DNA of 64,000 bases from the NCBI GenBank assembly GCA_003024785.1, contig PUQB01000868.1:18962-82961 (forward strand), in the 5' to 3' direction. Positions within the stretch are counted from its first letter, which is position 1. Each line of letters starts with the position of its first letter. The translations under genes and the position numbers were made by a program. Source of the DNA: Selaginella tamariscina. Lineage: Eukaryota > Streptophyta > Lycopodiopsida > Selaginellales > Selaginellaceae. The notes under the pieces were generated by a model. That model was not told the origin of the DNA, did no database searches, and saw nothing but the letters and a program-made list of their open reading frames with translations. Shown here in pieces: positions 1 through 11,239 of this stretch.

Positions 1-3000
1 ATATGCCGGATGACATTAGATTTAGATTGCGATTGCATGCTGATTTAACAATTTGAAAATAGGGGCTTCGGGAACCCAATGGACTATATTTATCATTTTG
101 AGAATGTACGATGTTTGGTCCCAAATATGAGCGATGATGAAGCTCGAAGTTGCTTCATAACTAACTTGAATGAAAAGACTCGAAATGAGATCTTAATGTA
201 CAAATCGACAAATTATCGGGATTGCTAGAAGGCAGCCTAGAAGGTTGCTTATGACATGTCATTGGAGGACTTATACAATAAAGGTGATGAATCAAAACCT
301 AAACTGTGGAGTTATCCTCTAACGTTCGAATGGAGAATGTTCAAGAATGATCAAATCAGTCACTATTAGCTCAAAGTGCGAGTCCCTTTGTTGGCAATTT
401 AAAGTTTTTGGAGACATCAACAAAGCTCAATGGACCTCAAAAACCATTAGCCTTACCACCACCTCAGCAGGCCAAGGGCTCGACCCTGAAGTCTGCACCT
501 CCGCAGTCCGCAAGCGGAGCTCCAAAGTGTTAAGTTTGGTCATTTTTGTTAAAGAATTCGAGCACCGTCACAATAGTTGAGTCATTTCAAGGTAATGGTA
601 AAGAGGAAGTTATTGAACTTGAAATGCTTAAAAATCCAAAAGAAGAATCAGAAGAGGTATTGTTGTGTCAAACACAACTTGCCTTGTTTTTTATTCAAGA
701 CAAAAAACTAATCCTTTACTATATCTGATAAGAAAATTACGAGGGGACTAAGTCTGAATGATGATCGGCACGGAACAACATACAACTTTGTATCAACTAG
801 TTTAGTTCATTAATTGAATTTGGATGTAATAAAATGAATGAAATAAAAAATAATTTTAAATAAAAGTTCTTAGAATACTACGATGTGTAACAAGGGCACT
901 TCATGTCTAAATTGGGGGTTGGAAAGCTAAGCTATACTTAATTTTCTTGAATATGACAGAGTTTGACTTTGTGTTAAGTATGTATTGGTTTCACAAGCAT
1001 GTGGTCGAGATGAGGGGATCAAATGACAATTGGATATTACTACTCTAAATAAAGAAAGGTGGCAAGAAATGACAATCAAGATGAAGACTAACAAGTATTG
1101 GAATCTTATAACACAATTACGTAAGGCAGTTAAACATCGAGAACATGTATTCTTGCGATGGTTTTTAGATACCGAAGAAGTTAAGATAGGAGATGATCAG
1201 AAACCCGTTTTCGGTCCTTTAAAAGTCTTAAACATGTTTAAGAACATGTTGTTAGACTTACCACTCGAGTTACTTCCACATGAAAGGGTGGATCATAAGA
1301 TATGATTCTATCTCCTTTAACAAGAGCCCCTTGTTGGTTAAATCCTTAAGAGTTGATGGAATTGAAAAGACACCTAATGGAATTGATTAGTCAAGGACAT
1401 ATTCAGCTTAGTCGATCACTGTATGACGCACCGATCCTTTTTATAATGAAAAAAGATGGTATGATGCAGATATGTGTGGATTATCAAGCACTAAATGTAA
1501 TAATTATAAAAAAGAAGTATCTTCTTTTGCAAGTGGATGACTTGTTTGATAAACTATTGAAAGCAAAGTATTTTTCAGGAATAGATTTCAGATTTAGGTA
1601 TTATCAGATTCTGGTAGCAAAGAATGAAATTGAGAAGATAACTTTTCAAACGCGTTATGGATCATTCGAGTTTCTAGTCTTGCCATTTGGATTGTGCAAT
1701 GCTCCAGTAACTTTTTGGACAATGATGGATGATGTTGTTAGAGACTATCTAGATGAGTCCATAGTATGATATTTTGTAACAATTGAAGAACATGTACAAC
1801 ACTTGAAAAAGGTGTTTCAGAGACTGAAGGAGAACCAATTGTTGTTTGGTCAAACCAAGATTGATTTCTTGGGACGCTCGATTTCAAGTGAAAGGTTACC
1901 ATGAATCTAAAGAAAATTTAAGCTATTACCAAGTGGTCAATTTTGAAAGACGTGCATAAAGTCAATTTTTTCTTAGTCTGATAAGGTATTATCGTAGGTT
2001 CATAAAAGATTACTCAGAGATAGTAGCGCCATTGACATATCTCACAAAGAACATTCTATAGCATTGGACTCCAAAGTACCAACGGGCATTCGTCAAACTT
2101 AAATAAGTTATCTCTTATGAATCGGTTTTACAGTTGTTAATTTTTGAAGATCCATTTGAGGTAGAGTGTGATGCTTCCATGCAATTGGTGGTGTATTGCA
2201 ACAAAAAGTACATCCGGTGTCCTTTTTCTTGAAGAAGTTGGATGCCACACAAATCCGATGGCTTACTCACAAAAAGAAAATGTATGTTATTGTTGCTTCT
2301 TTGGAGTATTGGCATTATTATCTTTCAAGTCATGACATTGTGGTTTGAACATATAGTGTAACTTTAAAATACTTCACTATGCAACCGAAGTTATCATCAA
2401 AGTATGCTAGATGGCAACAAAAGTTAACTTGATTTCAACTTAAAATTAACATAAGGTGGGAAAAGACAATGTGGTAGCTAACACACTCAGTAGGACGGGT
2501 CATCTTCATATTATGTTGATTCCAATGTCAACCTTGGTAGATAAATTTGTGATAGTATATCCTCAAGATATGTTTGTTAAAGAAGCCTTGAACTTAGTAG
2601 CAAAGAGGAAACATGTTCATCAATTATAAAGAGATGATGAAAGTGGAATGGATGCACCAAGCAAGTGCATTTTGCAGTGTAGGATGGGGTTTTTTATTAT
2701 AAAGAGAAGAGACTTTATGTTCCAGAAGGGATATAGAGGCAAAGGCTATTAAGAGAACATCAAGATGTTCCTTTGGCAAGACATGGTGGAAGGCATAAGA
2801 CATTGGCTCTACTAAAACATAGATTTTATTGGTCGGGAATGATAAACGACGTTGTTGAGTATGTTAAGATATGCCCCACATTTTAACAAGTGAAGAGTCG
2901 ATCGCAAAAATGAGCTCGAAAGTTGCAGTGTATATTGATTCTAGAGTGGCCATTTAAAAGTGTTACTTTGGACTTTGTCACGTGATTGTCAAAATCTTGT

Positions 3001-4169
3001 GGTTTCAATGCCCTCATGGTGGTGATTGATCTATTTTCAAATGTTGCTCATTTTTCCAACTGTAAAGACGGTGAATGTGAAACAAGCAGCAAAGCTATTT
3101 TTTTCACAAGGTCGTAAGAGTACGTAGACTACTGAAAATGATGATTTCAAATTAGTTTCCTTAATTTATAGGCAAATTTTGGGGAACGTTGTTTAAATAG
3201 TTTGGTACGATGTTGAAGTTTAGTATGGCTTATCATATGCAAATAGATGGTCAAACAAAGATGGTGAACCGAGAAGTCAAGGACTATCTTAAATGCTATA
3301 TTCAAGGTGATCAACTTGATTAGGTTGAACACTTGAATATGACTGAGATATGTTATAATAACTTGATACACATTGCAATTGGGTGTAGCCCAATGGAAGT
3401 ATTAACTGGGAACAAGGGTGGAATTTCTTAGAGCATGGTGTTATAGAAAGACGATGCCATTCAAGTTCCCTCTGTAATAGAGTTCACTAGACAATTGTAT
3501 CGTGCATGGGATGGTGCTCGTCAAGTAATAATGCAGCACAAGAAAGATATTGTCAACAGTACAATAAGCATTGGCAAGATGTAGAGTATTAAGTTGGGGA
3601 TATGGTGTTGTTTAATACTAGAAACTTGACGGTTTCAACAACTCTTTCGAGGAAATTTCTATTGCACTATATAGGTCCGTACAAGGTGGTAAAGCGAGTA
3701 GCGATACACAATGTGTTTCATATCAATTTACTCGAACCATTTCACAAGGATGAGAAACATTTAGAGAGATACAGTAACTTACGTTCGCCCCTTGAACTAG
3801 TCAGTGAAGAGAAAGAGTATGAATTCGAATCCATATTGAGCATAAGGAAAGTTTATGGGTCGTGAAAACATAAGCTAGAGTATCTCATCAAGTGGAAGGG
3901 TTATCTAACGTGTGAATCGACATGAGAACCATTAAAGAATCTACAAACGTAATGGAGTTGGTGAAGGAATTTGAGGCGAGATCTCAAGCTAAAAATGATA
4001 TTGAGAAATAAAGTTAGCTTTATTTCTTATTAACTTACAGGCTAACAGACAATATTAACTAGAATCCTTTAATATAAATTCTAGTTTTGCAGGTGGTGCC
4101 TCCGACAACTGAGTTTATGACTCAGTGAATGATGGTTTTGAAGTACTTGGTAATGCAAAGGGGAGGTAA
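1..4169 (+). mobile_element. Decayed Ty3/gypsy chromovirus, internal region, 5' end outside window
   Basis: A gag-pol internal region is readable in short pieces on the plus strand. Gag-like sequence (start NPMDYIYHFENV) lies at about 79-300. The pre-RT segment at 1030-1305 ends in a typical FKNML-DLP-ELLPHERVDHKI stretch. Reverse transcriptase is at 1353-1900 (VDYQALN, YFSGIDFR, LPFGLCNAP), RNase H at about 1960-2480 (SLIRYYRRFI, FEVECDAS), integrase at about 2690-3500 and a chromodomain at about 3720-4010 (EYLIKWKGYL). Stops and frameshifts occur in every domain, so it cannot encode a working polyprotein. Domain order RT-RNaseH-IN-chromodomain is that of chromoviruses. The window starts inside gag, so the 5' LTR and target-site duplication are not visible. 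Confidence 0.9.
4157..4169 (+). promoter_or_regulatory. Polypurine tract of the decayed chromovirus
   Basis: The purine run AAAGGGGAGGTAA lies directly before TGTAGACT, the expected start of a 3' LTR. In Ty3/gypsy elements this tract primes plus-strand DNA synthesis. Its position, about 150 bp after the chromodomain, fits. Confidence 0.7.
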
Positions 4170-5210
4170 TGTAGACTAAGTGAACTTTGACTGACTTTGT
4201 ATTGAGTGATTCTGTTAGTTTTTGGTTAATTTTCTTTACTTAATCTAATATTGGAGTTAGAGTTATCTGTCAACGAGGACGTTGAGATTTTCAAAGGCTG
4301 AAAGAGTGTCATAGTTTTTTGGCTATGACCTTACTTTTTCTTTGGAGTTGATTGTTGTTACTTACCAAGTTGTATTAACGAACCCTAGGTGTAGAAAAAC
4401 AAGCCCACATAATGCACTTGGTATTTAATGATGGTCCGGCCGGGTGTCGTTAGGTGTTTATAAAAAATTCTAAGCAAAGCTAACACTTTCATTTTAAAAA
4501 CTCTCCCTTGATTTGACATTCCGAATTAGGTTTTTTTATGAGTATGGCATGTCAAAAAGGGTTAGGGACACCCCTAGGGTTGCCCAACCCCACCCCCCTT
4601 GGGGGTTAGGTTTATTTACTCAAATAGAAAAACATGGGGGCGGGGGGCTCCATTACATAAATAAAGTAAAGTATATGTAATGAGTGTTTTTGGATTCAAA
4701 AGAAAGTTCGTTATTCTCTTACTAGTGCAAGTTAAGCTTGTGTCATCAAGGCATAACTCTTTATTGTGCCGCCCTAACTTCCACACGACAAGGGTACGTT
4801 CCACTTTCGGGTTAGCCTACTCTTATCATTGATAAGATTTCGCTTTTGTGATCGGGTATGTCACATCCAAAGAGTTAGTTAATTATTTAGTCTATTAACC
4901 CGTTCATAAGGATTGCCTAAGTTTGCGTTCTATAAGAATAGTGGTTGAGGCTTTGCTTCGACCTCCTCATCCACGCCATGCTAAGAACAATACTTATAAC
5001 TCGACTAGCCTGCACATCTTAACTCACAAGGTGAGCATTGACTATGGACTTAGCCAACTGAGAGTGTGAGTTCTTAAGAGACAAGTTCCTAACATGGGTT
5101 ACTTTACCACATTTTGTGGGCTTTCATAAAGGGATTCAAGGGTTGGCATCTAGCAAGCTGCCTTTGTAGTACCAAGTAAAAACTCTGACATCATCGTTCT
5201 ATGTAACCTT
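4170..5210 (+). repeat. Putative 3' LTR of the decayed chromovirus (right end uncertain)
   Basis: Sequence begins with TGTAGACT immediately after the polypurine tract. A TATA-like GTTTATAAAAAATT is at about 4456-4469, as expected for the U3/R boundary. No coding capacity is seen. The right end cannot be fixed because the 5' LTR is outside the window; homology to the flanking AT-rich DNA gives no sharp edge, and 5210 is only a guess based on base composition. Confidence 0.45.
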
Positions 5211-6384
5211 TACTTATAATGAATGGTAAACCTTGTATGTATTATTATAGTAATATTTTTCTTATTATGCTTTTGAAGTTTCAATATCTACTTATTATTA
5301 TTGTTATGAGTTATTAGAATATACTAAGATTGATATTAAAATATATATTAGGATATTCTAAGTACGTTAAATGCACTTACGCAATCACTAAGCATTTTCA
5401 CTGTCTTAAATCTTCTGGCACATTTTGATTCAAGTTTCGTCTCTCTCTCTCTCTACACACCAAAAGCCAAAACTTGATGCATGTGGTATAATGTATATAA
5501 TGTGTTTGAATAAATTATACATGTATGCAGCTCTTAAATTTCACTTTAAAGAATCTAACTAATGATTAATGTTAATTGCACAACATAGTAACAAAACAAA
5601 CATATATATTTTTTCTCTCTCACACACACAATGTTTATAACCATGAAAGGTCGATTTTCCACTGTGTTAATGTTTATATCCGTATGCATGTTCAAAACAC
5701 CATATCACGTGTTTGTGTGTTTGTGTGTTTGTGAGACGAAGACATAAATTAAACACATTTGTGTTTCACTTTGTTAATCCATTTGCATGTATACAGCACA
5801 TGTTATAACCACATTTTCGTCTGTGTGTTTGTGTGTGTCCGTGAGAGAGCGGAATAGGTGGGTGACTGGCGGGAAAATAAAAATTCGGTTGTTCATAGTT
5901 CACGTTTCTCCAATACGAATATATATATATATATATATATATTGATATAGCACGTGTGCTATAATATGTATAACACATAGTTGAAAATGTCTTCACACAC
6001 ATATTATCTTTTATGTTCTTTCTGCTATTCAGTTTCTGTTCAATCCTCAAGCATTGATTATGGATGATCTCCGTAACCAGCAACCACACACACAAGTGTT
6101 AAAGAGATCATTAGTGATGTCATATAACTCATTTAGTGCTAACATGTAGGTCTATGCTGCATATATTGTTAATAGTAATACACATGTGTCACTTTTAAAT
6201 TCCTGATTAGTTCTAATGAGTTTGACATGTGAGATATAGCTAAAAGCACTGCATAGTTAGCTTTAGTATGTCTGTATGTGCGTGGGAGGCAGTTCTTGAG
6301 ATAGCTCTGTTCTAACAGTAACCACGTTGTATAAAACATTGTCTGAACATGTATTATATGGGTGTGAGAGAGAGAGAGAGAGCC
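5211..6384. other. Non-coding 5' flank of C1A-LamG copy 1, microsatellite-rich
   Basis: No gene seen. The stretch holds (CT)n, (CA)n, (GT)n and a (AT)n run at about 5918-5942. About 5740-6010 is recognisable in reverse complement at about 31550-31830, so this flank belongs to the inverted segmental duplication shared with C1A-LamG copy 2. Confidence 0.6.
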
Positions 6385-6580
6385 ATAATAACATTAATGA
6401 AGGAGTCAGTGATGCCGTGACTGCTGTCATGGATGGAACCTTGGAAGCAGCCCAAAGCTACACCCATGTGAGTTGCTATAACACACACCAAAGCTATCGA
6501 TTTTCTCAATTCTTCTAAGAAAGATATTGTTTCGTACTAATGTACAGGGGATTTTCAAAGGTCCATGCGATGACTATATA
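6385..6580 (+). pseudogene. Relic of C1A exon 4/exon 5 upstream of copy 1
   Basis: About 6390-6470 reads EGVSDAVTAVMDGTLEAAQS followed by GTGAGT. This aligns with exon 4 of the intact gene (VTAVVDGKS, then GTAAGT). After an intron-like gap, 6545-6575 (ACAG then GGGATTTTCAAAGGTCCATG) aligns with the start of exon 5. It is therefore a leftover of an additional C1A copy lying head-to-tail with copy 1. The same relic sits upstream of copy 2 on the other strand, so it predates the duplication of the locus. Confidence 0.6.
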
Positions 6581-6758
6581 TACGTGTGTATGTTATGTGG
6601 TTTTAAATCATATTTGTTGGGAGAGCAATAAACTTGTACGATGTGAACTTGAAAGGATCGACGATCTGTGTAATTCAGTGCATATTCTATTCTACATAAT
6701 GAACAAGTCACAAGTTCACATTTCTCTCGTGGGAGTGAAACAACACCTCTTTTCTAAG

Positions 6759-8745
6759 ATGGCTTCTTCATATAGCTTCATTTTCCTCTGTGCTCTGCTC
6801 CTGTTCGTAGTTTCTGTTCGAAGTTCGAGTGTTGATTATGGGTACTCCAAGAAGGATTTGGCTAATGAAGATGTTTGAGAACTGGTGTGTTGAGCACAAC
6901 AAGGTGTATGGCAGTGATTCCGAGAAGATGCTTCGTTATAGAATATTCAAGAATAAGCTGGAGCGTATTCACACGCATAACAAGCAGCAGCCCATATGCT
7001 AGGACTCAATGAGTTCTCTGATATCTCAAACAGCGCAGGTACTCTGCTGTGGTGTGTGTGTGTGTTGGGATTGACATACATATATCAATGTTAATTTTAA
7101 TACAGGGATGCCTGTGGTGAGGTATGAGAAGAGTTCTGAGAGGTCAAGCGTGAAAGATTTGATTGGTGATGATCCTGTTCCCACTTCGATAGACTGGAGG
7201 AACAGAGGTGCCGTATCATCAGTTAGAAATGTTGGCAGATGTAGAGGTACTAAACTAATTGAATCGATTGGTAGATACTAATTCTAGTATATGAATGATT
7301 AAGACATGCTTACACGTGGTTTATGTACAGGAGGAAGCTGGGCATTTGCAACAGCAGGTGAGCCAAACGAATTGCAACTGGTCAATTCCTTGACCTTTCT
7401 GCACAACAGTTGATTGACTGTGAGACCAAGTACGGGAACAAAGGGTGTGAATCTGGATTTCCACAGTATGCTTTCTTTTATCTGGCAAATTCAGCCACTG
7501 GCATCTACGTAGACGCCAATTACCCCTTCGTGGGCACTAACGCCACCTGTAAAAAGAAGGTCCGCAGTAGTAGTTATGTACTTCAGCGTGTGTATATGTG
7601 TGTATGCGCACGCGCGCTTAAAAGCATGACTTACACACACATAAAACACACGCAGACAATCTCCATTCTCTCGATGAATATATAATAGTTAAGATAGCAT
7701 ATATACAGTATTAACATTAGTGTGGTTGATTGTATTCTCTTGATAAATGGGACAGGATGGTTTCGTAGTTTCCATCGACGGCTACAAGAAGGTCTCGGCA
7801 TCTAGTAATGATAGTGGCATTGTCAAAGCTGTTGCCATTCAGCCCGTGCTGTTGTGGATGGAAAATCAGATGAATTCCACAACTACAAGAGTGTAAGTGT
7901 GTGCGCGTGTGTGTTATAGTTATATCAACGTTCACATGCAGGGATTTTCTCAGTAACGATAAAGTTTCGCTATCAGTTTTAATTGTGAGATACGGGAGTG
8001 AAAATGAAAAGATTATTGGATAATTAAGAATTCATGGGTACATCATGGGGAGAGAATGGATACATGAGATTACAGCGTGGAAACCATGGACTTCCACGTG
8101 GACAATGTGCAATTAATTCATTTGTATGGTATCCGACTAAAGCTCTATATTTAAATATGCAGAACCTTGTTGGGTGGTGGAAGCTAGATGAGATCTCTGG
8201 CAGCGTTGCTAAAGACTCTTCTGTCAGCCAAGCAAATGGAAAGATTTCAGGTAATGTCTGTGTGTAGGAAACACACATTATACATTACACACATTGGTGC
8301 ATACTGGGAACAAGGTGGTGGACTTGCATTCAACGGAGAGGGGGTGGTGTCATGTGGCACGAAAGCATCACTGTCGGGTAAGAGCGGGTGGTGGCATGGG
8401 TGAAAATCCCATCCGTAATAGTGCAGCAGAGGGGACCTGGTGGATATCTTTACAACGGAGAATACCAGTTATATACTGTAAAGGGTGGTAGATTATCTTT
8501 TTGGGTATATGGAGATTATGCGACTCAGTTCCGGGTTACTGCAAGTCTGTCGGTCAACGACGGTAAGTGGCATAACATTGTTACAGTGAGAGATGGGAGA
8601 GATAGTCGTTTGTACGGGGACGGGAACTTGAAGGCGAGTGGCATTGGGGACGTGAAGAACCTTAAAGTCGAGTTTGCCTGTGTATATTGAATATGACGTC
8701 AAGGATGAAGACAAATTCTTCTAAGTGTTCAGTTGCGTGCTGCTC
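6759..8745 (+). pseudogene. C1A papain-like + LamG gene, copy 1 (pseudogene)
   Basis: All six exons of the intact gene at 28280-30484 are present in order: about 6759-7040, 7106-7246, 7331-7559, 7756-7892, 7942-8250 and 8293-8735. The signal peptide (MASSYSFIFLCALLLFVV) and prodomain are recognisable. The frame is broken repeatedly. About 14 bp are missing after LANED in exon 1, and 10 bp after ATAG in exon 3 (229 versus 239 bp). Exon 4 is 4 bp shorter, exon 5 has small deletions, and about 90 bp are lost near the C terminus (between 8720 and 8725). The Ser replacing the catalytic Cys (GGSWAFAT) and the Leu replacing the catalytic His (VSLSVLIV) are the same as in the intact copy, so these changes predate the duplication. 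Confidence 0.9.
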
Positions 8746-8829
8746 AGCAGTGGGGCACCCCCCCCCCACAGGTTATGTGTAGCTATATATATACACAAAC
8801 ACACGTGCGCGCGCGCACGCATGCACACG

Positions 8830-9573
8830 CATACTTGTGGCAATCCATAAGAAAAACTTGAAGAAAGTATTTGAAACTAGTGACCTTCTCATTCCCCCAG
8901 GAGCATTCTCTGGTATGGATATCTCCGCTAGATCCGTTAGGGCAGATTCCAGTGTGTCAAAGAAACACACACTTTTTATACATATATACATACAGATAAC
9001 ATATAACAATATAGCCATATTAATATAATCTGATGTTTTAGCTTATTCTATTAATACCCGAGTATATATTCAACAAGAAAAAGATGGCTAACGTTTTCAG
9101 CTCATGGAAGTAGAGACAAAACGAGAGCCTGAAGGTATGAGCGCTATACAGACACACACACACTCATATATGGCACATATAACATATTTGTATACATAGA
9201 TATATACTTGGCGTTTTATGTAGATATACATATACAGATGGTATGTATGCTTATAGAGCTACATATGTATGTATCTGCATAGATTTACAGCTCTATGTAC
9301 ATATATACATTATAATTTTCACATAAGCTGTATATATAAAATATATGCTCAAACATATATCTATATACTAAGTTTTCTTACATCACAGTGGATGAAGAAC
9401 CCAGTAAAGCTCGACAAGCCAACCATCAAAAGCTCGAACTATATCGACTTCATTCAAGACGTCGGATCATGATTCAACAACAACAAAACGCAGTTTCGCA
9501 AAAACGAAGGTTCACAGAGACAGTTCCACAGCCAGTCTATAGCGACCGAGCAAAGCTAAATAATAAAGATTAA
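8830..9573 (+). CDS. 3' part of an unrecognised multi-exon gene
   Basis: Not recognised. Three open, exon-like pieces share the plus strand. One is at about 8838-8961 (reads VAIHKKNLKKVFETSD). One at 9101-9134 is preceded by TTTTCAG and followed by GTATGA. One at about 9389-9573 is preceded by ATCACAG and ends in a stop. The last two join in frame (EVETKREPE then VDEEPSKARQ). The C terminus is rich in Gln, Arg and Lys (IQQQQ, KRRF) and looks nuclear or nucleic-acid-associated, but no domain is assigned. No donor GT is visible after the first piece, so the model is incomplete. It follows C1A-LamG pseudogene copy 1 by under 100 bp. Confidence 0.4.
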
Positions 9574-9748
9574 TTTAATATGCAATTACTAGATTACTAA
9601 ACTGTTAAATAAAAATTAAACACAAGTCAATATTTTGTAGTTAAATTACTGTGCAGCAGTTTAAATAAACAATAAACATCTATATTTTAAATATTCAAAT
9701 TGTAAAAAGTCGCTAAACATACATTATATACAGTTTCGTTTGTGTGTG

Positions 9749-10045
9749 TGTGACGTAGTCCTCATGGGTCACGGGTCTGCAGCACTAAGTCTTGTGGTTT
9801 GTGTGTGTGACGTAGTCACGGGACACGGGTCTGCAGCACTAAGTCTTGTGGTTTGCGTGGTCTGCTGCACTAAGTCTTGTCGTTTGCGTAGTCCTCACGG
9901 GTCACGGGTCTGCGGCACTAAGTCTTGTGGTTTACGCGTGTGACGTAGTCCTCACGCGTTGCGGGTCTGCGGCACTAAGTCTTGTGGTTTACGCGGTTGA
10001 CGTAGTCCTCGTGGGTTGCGGGTCCGCGGCACTATAAGTCTTGTA
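9749..10045. repeat. CpG-rich minisatellite, units of about 55-62 bp
   Basis: Five to six tandem units each contain GACGTAGTCCTCA, a variable GGGTC/ACGGGTCTGC block and GGCACTAAGTCTTGTGGTTT. The third unit is shortened. The GC content is far above the flanking AT-rich DNA. Open frames across it are an effect of the repeat and are not reported as genes. The array ends about 70 bp before the LRR pseudogene. Confidence 0.9.
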
Positions 10046-10114
10046 AGAAAAAGTGTGTAGAGATGCAGTTTGTTTGCATTTAATAGGAATTTGATCTCCT
10101 CTTTTTTATTAAGA

Positions 10115-10760
10115 ATGCATTCGTATCCATTGATTTTAGCAATCATTCTTCATATTATGTTGTTGCCATCAAGTTTTCTGTACAAAGAGGAGGTTGAAGC
10201 ACTGGCTGCTCTCAAGCAAGCCATGTACAACAGCACTCCAAAAGTCTCCCATTGCTCTTGGATGGGTGTCGAATGCAACAATGCCACCGGCCACGTTGTT
10301 AAACTTGAGTTAGGCCCAATCCGTTCAATACCATCTCAAATCTCAAAACTATCTTCTTTGTAAGTGTTAGATTCGTGACAAAGCCAACACTTCCAACTTT
10401 GTAAGCTGAGAAATCAGTGGTGAGATGGAACCATTGAAGATGTTTTCAGTAAGATGCAGATGCCTATGCCACACGAAGAAAATTATAAGACAGGAATTCA
10501 CTTTCAAGAGGCACACTGTTGCCGTTGTGGAACTGAAGAGCCTTAGGCATCTGGATTTTAATGTTAACATGTTCAGTGGTTCAATTTCACCACTAATTTC
10601 TCAGGTTACAAAGTTGAAAGTGTTGACTTTGGAAGGAAATTCACTGTCAGGAGGCATACCATTGACGTGGTGGGAACTGAGGAGCTTAGACGTCTAGATT
10701 TTAATTATAACATGTTCAATATTTGCATCTTACCTCTGATTTATCAATTTACAAAGTTGA
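10115..10760 (+). pseudogene. Leucine-rich-repeat receptor-type pseudogene, copy A, with an inverted repeat unit
   Basis: The start at 10115 gives a signal peptide (SYPLILAIILHIMLLPSS) and an LRRNT domain (EEVEALAALKQAMYN, CSWMGVECNNATGHVVKLEL), as in plant LRR receptor-like proteins. The frame stops at 10361. LRR units then continue in broken frames at about 10525-10760 (LRHLDFNVNMFSGSISPLIS). Between them, about 10367-10470, one LRR unit is encoded on the minus strand (HLHLTENIFNGSISPLIS), so a block has been inverted. No transmembrane or kinase part is present. A second copy with the same inversion lies at 18160-18840. Confidence 0.85.
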
Positions 10761-10779
10761 AAATACTGAAGTTACAAAG

Positions 10780-10958
10780 TTTATTTTTAATATTGTTGAA
10801 AAGCTTAATATTTCATAAAAACAAATCAAATTTATCATTTTATGAAGATTAAAAATGTGATAAATAAAAAATAATCTTTTATGTGCATTATAAATATTTT
10901 AAATATATTACTATGTCTTTTTATTTCAAATGTAATAATAAGGTTTAAAACAAATTAC
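10780..10958. repeat. AT-rich segment paralogous to 24290-24440
   Basis: Begins TATTGTTGAAAAGCTTAAT and matches 24290-24440 with many small differences. It continues after the Ty3 element (15894-16160), so it is the target sequence into which that element inserted. No coding content. Confidence 0.75.
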
Positions 10959-10962
10959 AAAT

Positions 10963-11165
10963 TGAAAGAGCCGATATATATTAAAAATGTCAGATACATT
11001 AAGCTACAAAAACCCTGCTTATATACAGGAGACCTCCTGCCACGTGGCACACATGCGACACGTGGCGCTGACACATGGCGGCCAGATCACCACCCATGTG
11101 TCACTATGCATGTGTATATACACATGCGTATATACGTTACATTACATAATATACAGTATCTTACA
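10963..11165 (-). repeat. 3' LTR (left) of the Ty3 element
   Basis: Nearly identical to 15687-15889. On the minus strand a TATATAAG box lies at 11018-11025. Two ACGT-core G-boxes are just upstream of it: GCCACGTGGC at 11039-11048 and ACACGTGGCG near 11058-11067. Confidence 0.95.
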
Positions 11166-11179
11166 TTATCCCCCCTCTG
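11166..11179 (-). promoter_or_regulatory. Polypurine tract of the Ty3 element
   Basis: On the minus strand GCAGAGGGGGGATAA runs directly into the left LTR (TGTAAGATAC). This is the expected plus-strand primer site. Confidence 0.8.
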
Positions 11180-11239
11180 CGGTTGTGTAGATGGTGATGG
11201 ATCTGATGGTCCTGGATCCGTGTGAGTTGGGCCATCTAA

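Noticed and set aside
6759-8745. Treating C1A-LamG copy 1 as a second functional gene
   Set aside because: At least four exon-internal deletions change the frame, so no full-length product is possible.
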